IMG/VR virus record: IMGVR_UViG_3300020190_000126
Coordinates: 1 to 41,810 of that record
Reading direction: 5' to 3' (one strand)
Length of the DNA: 41,810 bases
Origin: a virus
The translations under genes were made by a program, and so were the position numbers. Positions 26,601 through 30,860 of this stretch are shown here, piece by piece. The notes below the pieces were generated by a model, which was not told the DNA's origin, did no database searches, and saw only the letters and a program-made list of their open reading frames with translations. Every line of letters starts with the position of its first letter. The first letter of the stretch is position 1.

Positions 26601-27353
26601 CTCAGGAACCACACTCACAGGAGCGTTGAACTCACGACCAGCGAGATACTCGAAAGCACACTCAGCAAATTGCCCTTTGCAAACGCCCCGATCACGAACG
26701 ATGGTGCCAGCAGCTACGTTAGGATCGGTGGTAACGGCAAGAGCGACAGCATCACGGATCGCAATGGCGATCTTTTTGTTGTTGTCGTAATTGCCTTCGA
26801 CATAATCAACGGGAATCTCTACAGGCACACCTTTCCAGGTGCCACTGCTGGTGAATTCACCGAGACGTGCGCCGTTGATCAGAAGTTGGGCGAACACGAC
26901 ATCGCCAGCTTGAAGAGAACTGGAAACGCCCAAGCCGTTGGTCTTGAAACCAGAAGGATTGAACTGCACTTCCACCACGTTAATGGGAGTTCCCACGCGG
27001 ATCACGCGCAGGTCACCAACATAGCTTTGGGTGAAGAATGCGTCAACACACTGATACGACAGCAGTTCGATCTTACCAGCAGGGATAACTCCGCCGATCA
27101 GACGCACATATTCACGAGAGTTGGTGACTTGCACCGGCTCGTTGAAAGGGAAGAGTGTGGTGGGAACTTCAGGGTCCACCTCGACCAGCATATAGACGGT
27201 GCTAAATGCTGCGATTGCAGGGGTCGCTGACTGTCCAGCAACCTCATTGATATAAACTCCGGGGGCTCCCCCGAAAGAAATTGTTGCCATTTCAATATGG
27301 TCAAAAGTCCCTTCTTTTCCTGGAGTGTGATGATGGCCTCGGGGTTGCTCCAT
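23664..27353 (-). CDS. Tail sheath protein, unusually large (1229 aa)
   Basis: The N-terminal MATISFGGAPGVYINEVAGQ and the C-terminal part (AFDSQIFNVIDGFGLVYNKI, GDAFQVICDERVQTKTGLES, VFVVPVPTLERIEVDLIRVA) are typical of contractile sheath proteins, which wrap the tube and drive injection. T4 gp18 has 659 residues, so about 570 residues are extra. Residues about 548-633 contain two PGSGYT/AGSGYS-type beta repeats with DEPDVIFS and DVPTVTFSGG, known as insertions in some phage sheaths. These extra domains probably decorate the sheath exterior. The ATG at 27353 has a GGAG 8 nt upstream. The family start MATISF lies at 27290, so 21 leader residues or the later start are both possible. The stop overlaps the RHH gene region. 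Confidence 0.88.
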   Translation of the reverse strand: MEQPRGHHHTPGKEGTFDHIEMATISFGGAPGVYINEVAGQSATPAIAAFSTVYMLVEVDPEVPTTLFPFNEPVQVTNSREYVRLIGGVIPAGKIELLSYQCVDAFFTQSYVGDLRVIRVGTPINVVEVQFNPSGFKTNGLGVSSSLQAGDVVFAQLLINGARLGEFTSSGTWKGVPVEIPVDYVEGNYDNNKKIAIAIRDAVALAVTTDPNVAAGTIVRDRGVCKGQFAECAFEYLAGREFNAPVSVVPESEPPSDGAYYVFTLNAYTVGPVIPDNENTNELVSDYIQCLKTAFVDQEDQGYLTAPVAFAKFGPEERRLIGQEMARQAELNSHKWMAIADAGPYNVTDILEYNNFLQHEAAAPLKTNQEFLVGNTIYKWTADDTNYLQLRYTPLSGTESNPEFAVNGSQNLNVPVDRFLSLRDDGEIAFATSTTPDFDRPGLLDLQNASWPSTKEAGTPVVLSKCVGALAELDGETVYVVPTYLTPTEKTFTGYIYFAATYPQAITAYNWIIGKGGLNGDGTPQYPGVQTLPPGCIPVDTSSGSGLLGDAVTGVVITVPGSGYTVGDEPDVIFSAPAALGGRTATGYAVVGGTGGVTSVVITDAGSGYSQTDVPTVTFSGGTPTVPAQGYASLQTKGTGLLTYEVPAWDLNVEIDGQVSDLILNDTNELLDLNTLHLPGTLQNSTENFQLAQFSRKFAETDITKQNPSETNSPAVFGCLNHGLVNGSVIYFTAPLTKIGTGTLVNASTSAASVRYYVNVINGNQFRLATTLSNLNSRIFIQFPNNGLNVGQTTLSYSGLVVAPENTSLYNNEGVVNLIRGRKYGFNTYNVLPTFYPANLDPLSGPADVGQPHTLGFYRVENQPDAKYYSPFGEFDAGVPNPENAGFLGDLVLRSQNTVSYFCTPLTANDRSAQAYITPTFTDGSGNKTVLWGSSLTLRYIAYKEAPSNLWRFNAVTSEELVDYGLRGTFNEGVPAAVVVATGIDDAQKLLEDSQEYYNPRGFIAYYGPYLKNASGAWIPPSPYITGVAIRRYRSEGFQYPPAGVRYPLNGVSAVQIPINSIQQDILNPKGCNVCRTLPGYGNTVFIWGGRTRINQADAEQRLFQFVNTRVIMNVVYGSLRRAFDSQIFNVIDGFGLVYNKIISIGNSILNELYVRGALFGKRPGDAFQVICDERVQTKTGLESGLVRAKVFVVPVPTLERIEVDLIRVAIGNMQNELDALGVGQDNAI

Positions 27354-27432
27354 CTACAGTCTCCGTAGAGTCACATCCAGGGTTCTGTCTCTTTTCGACG
27401 GCCCGCTCTATCCTCCGTTTCCGGTGCGGTCG

Positions 27433-27801
27433 TTATCGATTGCCCGTGAGGGCTTCAGTGGTGTCTTGTGTGTAGCCGTTCAATTCATTATAGTTGATGA
27501 GACCATATAAGCTGTATTTTGCTGTTTGAGCCTCATAATCTTTCAAAGATGAGAACGGAAAGATGTCTTCCAGTATCCCCGCATTTTCTGTGTTGGCGAA
27601 AAAGCCTGAGTTGTTGGTAGATGCTCTCAGTCTTGAGGTAGTTACATCAAGAGAAAGAACAGTGCCATCAGGCGGTTCTTCCATCACCGACCACTGAGGA
27701 TTTTGCTCGATCACCGAGCGAAAGTCGAGCGAATTCGTGTAGTAGAAGTAGCCGAGTTTTCTCCAGGTGTCGCCTGGATTCCAAGTGATCGAGATGTTCA
27801 T
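27433..27801 (-). CDS. LysM / gpX-like small tail protein
   Basis: This 122-aa protein begins MNISITWNPGDTWRKLGYFY and continues with YTNSLDFRSVIEQNPQW and EPPDGTVLSL. The order GDT, helix, x-x-x-NP-x-W, then DGTVLSL matches a LysM-like fold as in P2 gpX or T4 gp53-type tail proteins, which dock on the baseplate hub. The second half (FFANTENAGILEDIFPFSSL and beyond) is unrecognised. It lies directly upstream of the sheath gene with a 79-nt gap and 7 nt after the 160-aa gene, consistent with a tail assembly role. The call is by motif only. Confidence 0.5.
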   Translation of the reverse strand: MNISITWNPGDTWRKLGYFYYTNSLDFRSVIEQNPQWSVMEEPPDGTVLSLDVTTSRLRASTNNSGFFANTENAGILEDIFPFSSLKDYEAQTAKYSLYGLINYNELNGYTQDTTEALTGNR

Positions 27802-27808
27802 CGGTTAA

Positions 27809-28291
27809 TCAGACGAAACCGCCGTTTTTACGAGCATTGAACATAAGACGAGCGGCGATCTCGCGACCCCGTGTTTTCTCAACACCTGCATCTTTGATGA
27901 TTTGATCGACACCTGCTTTTTCCAGGGAAGCGGGAGTGATGGCGTTTTGGCGAATCTCTTGAAGACGCTCTTCAGTCATCGGCTTGAGTCCTTCGTCTTT
28001 CGGCTGCTCAGTGACCTCAGGATCCTTGCGTTTCGCCGCAAGCAATTCTTGGAGAGCGGTAGTATCAACCGGAGCCGCCTCAGCAGGCGTTTCCACCGCC
28101 ACAGGAGTCTCTGGCTCCACGGCAGGTTCTTCAGAAGCGGGAGCTTCTTCAGGTGCTTGTGCTTCTTCGATGGGGGCTGCTTCCTCAGCAGCCGGTGCGT
28201 CTTCCCATGCTTCGTTCACATTCGGGGTGGACTTGTCGTCGGACTTGAAAGTGCCGTCATCTTGGCGAGCGCGACGTTTGCGAGTTGCCAT
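27809..28291 (-). CDS. Hypothetical protein with Glu/Ala/Pro-rich linker, 160 aa
   Basis: Not recognised. It starts with a basic segment (MATRKRRARQDDGTFKSDDK) and has a long low-complexity stretch rich in E, A and P from about residue 28 to 80 (APAAEEAAPIEEAQAPEEAP and more). It ends with a compact helical domain (TEERLQEIRQNAITPASLEK, then GREIAARLMFNARKNGGFV). A basic tip, a flexible linker and a small helical domain would suit a structural tether or assembly factor. It lies between the gpG-like and gpX-like tail genes with gaps of 2 and 7 nt. Confidence 0.65.
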   Translation of the reverse strand: MATRKRRARQDDGTFKSDDKSTPNVNEAWEDAPAAEEAAPIEEAQAPEEAPASEEPAVEPETPVAVETPAEAAPVDTTALQELLAAKRKDPEVTEQPKDEGLKPMTEERLQEIRQNAITPASLEKAGVDQIIKDAGVEKTRGREIAARLMFNARKNGGFV

Positions 28292-28293
28292 AG

Positions 28294-28713
28294 TTACTTC
28301 CTACGATTATGTTTAGAAGAGAAAATGTTTTTGAAGGCGATTACGCCTAGTTGTGCGAGAGATTTGGGCGGAATGCCCATCCACGGTCGAGCTGGCATTT
28401 TGGATGTGCCAAATTGCTGATACGCGCCGTAGTTAGTGGTTTGAACTTTGAAGCCTTGTTGGTATGGGAGGATTTTTGCGTTATCCTGCATCCTTCCTGT
28501 TCTTCGAAGAATTGGTTCGCCCGGGTATTTCTTTTCTTTCCATGCAGCATACCCAGGCTTCAATGTCTCCCATGGTTTTCCTGTGGTGGGATTCTTCTCA
28601 TCTTTCCAAAAAGGTTTTTGATCTTTAAGGAGGATGGGAGCCCACTCCCGTTGTGTAGGTTGCCACCAATTAAGGTTGATGGTTGGGAGATTTTTGACCT
28701 TGAATTCGATCAT
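28294..28713 (-). CDS. Phage virion morphogenesis protein (Mu gpG / tail completion-like)
   Basis: This 139-aa protein shows the family pattern: NPTTGKPWETLKPGYAAWKE, an ILRRTGRMQDNAKILPYQQG core, NYGAYQQFGTSKMPARPWMG and a short basic tail. 'W-x-x-L-x-P-x-Y-A-x-W-K ... IL-x-x-TG-x-M ... YA-x-x-Q-F-G-x-x-x-M-PARPW-x-G' is characteristic of PF05069-type tail completion or head-tail joining proteins (Mu gpG, P2 gpS). These attach to the tail end that meets the head. Length matches the family (about 130-160 aa). It overlaps the chaperone extension by ATGA. Confidence 0.78.
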   Translation of the reverse strand: MIEFKVKNLPTINLNWWQPTQREWAPILLKDQKPFWKDEKNPTTGKPWETLKPGYAAWKEKKYPGEPILRRTGRMQDNAKILPYQQGFKVQTTNYGAYQQFGTSKMPARPWMGIPPKSLAQLGVIAFKNIFSSKHNRRK

Positions 28714-29141
28714 TTTCTTGAGGCTTTCTTCATTTCAGCTTGTTCAGCTTTGATATGCTGATTCTGAATCTCAATCATGAGTAGGATTTTGGGAACCGGG
28801 AGGGTTTCCATCCACTCTATCGAAGAATCCCAACGTTGCTTACAGAGATGATAAGCAGTTTGAAGCCACGCTTCAACCGTCATGATCTTTGCTGAGAGAA
28901 CATTCTCCATGGCCCATTCGAAAGCCTTTCTTGTTTGAGAGATCGACAAATCGTCGAGGTTTTCTTCATCGAGAACCACTCGTCCAAGGATCTGAATGGC
29001 TATTTCGCCTTCTGGAAGCTTCTCATTCTGCAAGATTTGCACGAAGTAGAAATCTTTGGGTGTGAGATCGCGGAAATGAACTGGGCCTTTTCCATTCACC
29101 CACACCTCATAGGTGAAATCCTCTAGATCCCTGACTGTCAG
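28710..29141 (-). CDS. Tail assembly chaperone, -1 frameshift extension
   Basis: This frame is open from just after the slippery site at 29141..29147 to the stop at 28710. It begins LTVRDLEDFTYEVWVNGKGP and continues through HFRDLTPKDFYFVQILQNEK and a helical C-terminus ending EQAEMKKASRK. The only independent start would be a GTG at 29105 with no ribosome binding site. A -1 shift at C CCA AAC joins the 109-aa upstream protein to these 143 residues, a fusion of about 252 aa. Such G/GT-type pairs guide tape-measure and tube assembly in many tailed phages. The tape-measure gene normally follows but is not seen here. Expression as an independent protein from GTG cannot be excluded. Confidence 0.65.
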   Translation of the reverse strand: MTVRDLEDFTYEVWVNGKGPVHFRDLTPKDFYFVQILQNEKLPEGEIAIQILGRVVLDEENLDDLSISQTRKAFEWAMENVLSAKIMTVEAWLQTAYHLCKQRWDSSIEWMETLPVPKILLMIEIQNQHIKAEQAEMKKASRK

Positions 29142-29467
29142 TTTGGGTCGTCTTCCTCGTCAGTGCCGCTCGCTTTTGCGACTAAATCACTGACTTTACG
29201 GAAGTCTCGGACTCCAAGATCGAGGACCTCTTCGTAAGTGATCTTGTTGATCCCTACGCTGAGACGCTCAATGATCTTCATGCCCTTTTCGACATCACCG
29301 GCTTTGCTGAGATCCTTCTCCATGTAGAGGAGATCTCGACCGGTCATCTCTCGGATGATGATCTCGCGTCCATCGCTCAGAGTGGTGTTGAATGTTAGAA
29401 TGTCCTTTTTGGGAGCTGCGGATTTGGCGACCACTGCGGTTTCCTCTGTTTCCGAAACAATTTTCAT
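29138..29467 (-). CDS. Tail assembly chaperone (short product)
   Basis: From ATG 29467 this is a 109-aa protein: MKIVSETEETAVVAKSAAPK, then DILTFNTTLSDGREIIIREM, TGRDLLYMEKDLSKAGDVEK and a helical tail with VRDFRKVSDLVAKASGTDEE. The central 'F-x-x-x-LSDGRE-I-x-x-REMTGRDLL' resembles the Mu gp41 / phage tail assembly chaperone family. The start is chosen because ATGA overlaps the upstream stop; an ATG at 29521 would add 18 residues but lies well inside the upstream gene. The last sense codons form the slippery heptamer C CCA AAC directly before TGA. The acidic C-terminus is typical for the short chaperone form. Confidence 0.65.
   Translation of the reverse strand: MKIVSETEETAVVAKSAAPKKDILTFNTTLSDGREIIIREMTGRDLLYMEKDLSKAGDVEKGMKIIERLSVGINKITYEEVLDLGVRDFRKVSDLVAKASGTDEEDDPN
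29141..29147 (-). other. Candidate programmed -1 ribosomal frameshift site (CCCAAAC)
   Basis: The heptamer reads C CCA AAC in the zero frame, fitting the X XXY YYZ rule exactly, with the stop TGA directly after. A CTGAC-A-GTCAG palindrome follows at once, and the -1 frame is open into the 143-residue extension. Confidence 0.65.
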
Positions 29468-29721
29468 GTGGTTGGTGACTTTTCGTCTGGTGTCTGGTAC
29501 ATTTTTACCCCAACTAGACATACAAAAGCCTCCAGAGCTTCGTAAGAAGCACCCGGAGGCAATTTCATAAGGTTCATGTTGGCGTAGGTGTGAGAAGTCT
29601 TCGCACCTTTGATGTCCCCGTAGAGAAATCTATCAAGTGCGTCGATCGCCCACTCCTCAGTATAGAGAACTTCGAGAGATGGAGAATCTTGGTCGTTCCA
29701 TCTTGTGGATTGATTGGACAT
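29464..29721 (-). CDS. Hypothetical protein upstream of the tail chaperone, about 85 aa
   Basis: Not recognised. From ATG 29721 it starts MSNQSTRWNDQDSPSLEVLY and continues TEEWAIDALDRFLYGDIKGA, with MKLPPGASYEALEAFVCLV near the C-terminus. ATG 29736 and TTG 29760 are alternative starts. It overlaps the 3' end of the kinase gene by 65 nt or more in another frame, unusual for this operon, and overlaps the chaperone by ATGA. A GGGTAAAA motif lies inside its 3' end. The overlap and the clean coupling to the next gene support it being real, but its function is open. Confidence 0.5.
   Translation of the reverse strand: MSNQSTRWNDQDSPSLEVLYTEEWAIDALDRFLYGDIKGAKTSHTYANMNLMKLPPGASYEALEAFVCLVGVKMYQTPDEKSPTT
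29503..29510 (-). promoter_or_regulatory. GGGTAAAA motif, copy F
   Basis: Minus-strand TTGGGGTAAAAATGTACC, within the 3' part of the 85-aa gene and 36 nt before ATG 29467 of the tail chaperone. It is the only copy that lies fully inside coding sequence. Confidence 0.45.
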
Positions 29722-30232
29722 TTTCCCATACTTCATCAGCGCCCCATTCAGGTTCAACAATGAACGATGGGAACATGGTCACATAGCGGTAGAAGTTCTC
29801 CATCTCATCGATGTAGAAGTGGTGCTCGTTTTGACGAGACATGAACTCATCGCGAGCAACCCAATGTGCTGGTTGACGATGCCTCTTGTGAAGCTCCTCC
29901 CAGTGAAGTGGGGCGCACCAAGACCAAGGTTTGGTGACCCCCACGTGAATAACGTCGTGTATCTTACTCAGCTCAAATTCAAGATCCATGATTTCAACTA
30001 AGTGATCATGGTTTCTCTTTCGAAATCGCTCCAGAATGAAAGCGCAGAGGTAGCTGCGATCCCAAATCTGGTCCCCTCCCTCTTCAAGATTCCTTCGATA
30101 CATATCGAAGATGTTCCCATCGAAAGGGTCGGGAGCATTGTGGTGTTTGACTTTGAATCCACTTAGAGCTGAGAGTTTGGAAGCTAAAGTTGATTTCCCG
30201 ACTTGGTCGGGGCCTCCAAGAAGAATGAGCAT
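29657..30232 (-). CDS. P-loop (deoxy)nucleoside/nucleotide kinase-like protein
   Basis: This 191-aa protein begins MLILLGGPDQVGKSTLASKL, a clear Walker A (GGPDQVGKST, residues 6-15). IWDRSYLCAFILERFRKR near residue 56 follows, the D-R-S-x motif typical of thymidylate kinases and deoxynucleoside kinases, then a LID-like basic segment (WEELHKRHRQPAHW). Residues 130-170 contain EMENFYRYVTMFPSFIVEPE. The fold suggests transfer of phosphate to a nucleoside or nucleotide for phage DNA synthesis, but the substrate cannot be read from sequence. A thymidylate-kinase-like enzyme is the best guess. It sits 3 nt after the RlpA-like gene and overlaps the following gene. Confidence 0.65.
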   Translation of the reverse strand: MLILLGGPDQVGKSTLASKLSALSGFKVKHHNAPDPFDGNIFDMYRRNLEEGGDQIWDRSYLCAFILERFRKRNHDHLVEIMDLEFELSKIHDVIHVGVTKPWSWCAPLHWEELHKRHRQPAHWVARDEFMSRQNEHHFYIDEMENFYRYVTMFPSFIVEPEWGADEVWENVQSIHKMERPRFSISRSSLY

Positions 30233-30235
30233 GTG

Positions 30236-30604
30236 TTAGACTCGGCTGTAGCAGACGGAAACAACTCCCCGTGAGGGAGAGGCGATTTGAGAGAATGCAC
30301 CATAAGAAAGGTCCAGGGCACGTCCGTAGACGTGTGGACCATCATCGTTGATGCGGACGATGACAGATTTGCCGTTGGCTTGGTTGGTCACTCGAACACG
30401 AGTTCCAAAAGGGAGACTCTTGTGGGCGGCCGTCAGGCCATAAGCATTGAACCTCTCGCCATTTGCGGTGGTTCGCCCGTGATAGCCGTCTCCAACTCCA
30501 TAATGTGAAGCTTGAGTGCAGCTAGCGGCTTTGGCCTCTTGGGGTGCCAGTCCCGAGAAAACCAAAGTGGTGGCGGCGAGGCTCGAAAAAATAGAACGTA
30601 GCAT
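30236..30604 (-). CDS. RlpA-like secreted double-psi beta-barrel protein
   Basis: This 122-aa protein has a Sec signal peptide ([20 protein letters not shown], cleavage near AKA-A at residues 24-27). A complete RlpA-type DPBB domain follows: [38 protein letters not shown] and [20 protein letters not shown]. Family key residues are present, including Glu50 in NGER, His61 in TAAH and Asp87 in NDDGP. RlpA enzymes are periplasmic lytic transglycosylases that cut glycan strands lacking peptides. There is no lipobox and no SPOR domain, so this is a minimal soluble exported form. Cys29 and Cys118 could form a disulphide. An AGGAGG lies about 20 nt upstream, farther than usual. A role in lysis or wall remodelling is inferred; no holin or spanin is adjacent. 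Confidence 0.88.
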   Translation of the reverse strand: MLRSIFSSLAATTLVFSGLAPQEAKAASCTQASHYGVGDGYHGRTTANGERFNAYGLTAAHKSLPFGTRVRVTNQANGKSVIVRINDDGPHVYGRALDLSYGAFSQIASPSRGVVSVCYSRV

Positions 30605-30636
30605 TAAATTGGATTGAACTCTACACCTCCTGTCCG

Positions 30637-30831
30637 TCAGAGCGAATACGCGACGCGTTCCGCTTCTTCGATTGAGTAGTAATCCAGATTGACAGACACT
30701 CGGACCGAGGATGGAATCTCTCTACCCCGCTTGTCGAGTGGAATCACTTCAACATGAGGATAGAGACGTCGGAGCGGAGACAGGAACGACGCTGCGACCC
30801 GAGACTTTTTCTTGTTTGCTTTGCGTGGCAT
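30637..30831 (-). CDS. Small basic hypothetical protein, 64 aa
   Basis: Not recognised. It begins [20 protein letters not shown] with a strongly basic N-terminus and then has [20 protein letters not shown] and [19 protein letters not shown], a plausible small alpha/beta domain. It fills the space between the polymerase and the RlpA-like gene with 29-32 nt gaps. The basic tip may bind nucleic acid, but nothing in the sequence proves a function. No clear ribosome binding site is seen. Confidence 0.5.
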   Translation of the reverse strand: MPRKANKKKSRVAASFLSPLRRLYPHVEVIPLDKRGREIPSSVRVSVNLDYYSIEEAERVAYSL

Positions 30832-30860
30832 GATGCTTGACTAGTGTAGGAATTGTGAAA

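Noticed and set aside
26277-27230. 317-codon open frame on the plus strand opposite the sheath gene
   Set aside because: It is antisense to strongly supported sheath sequence and reads as no known protein type; its length reflects codon bias of the minus-strand gene.
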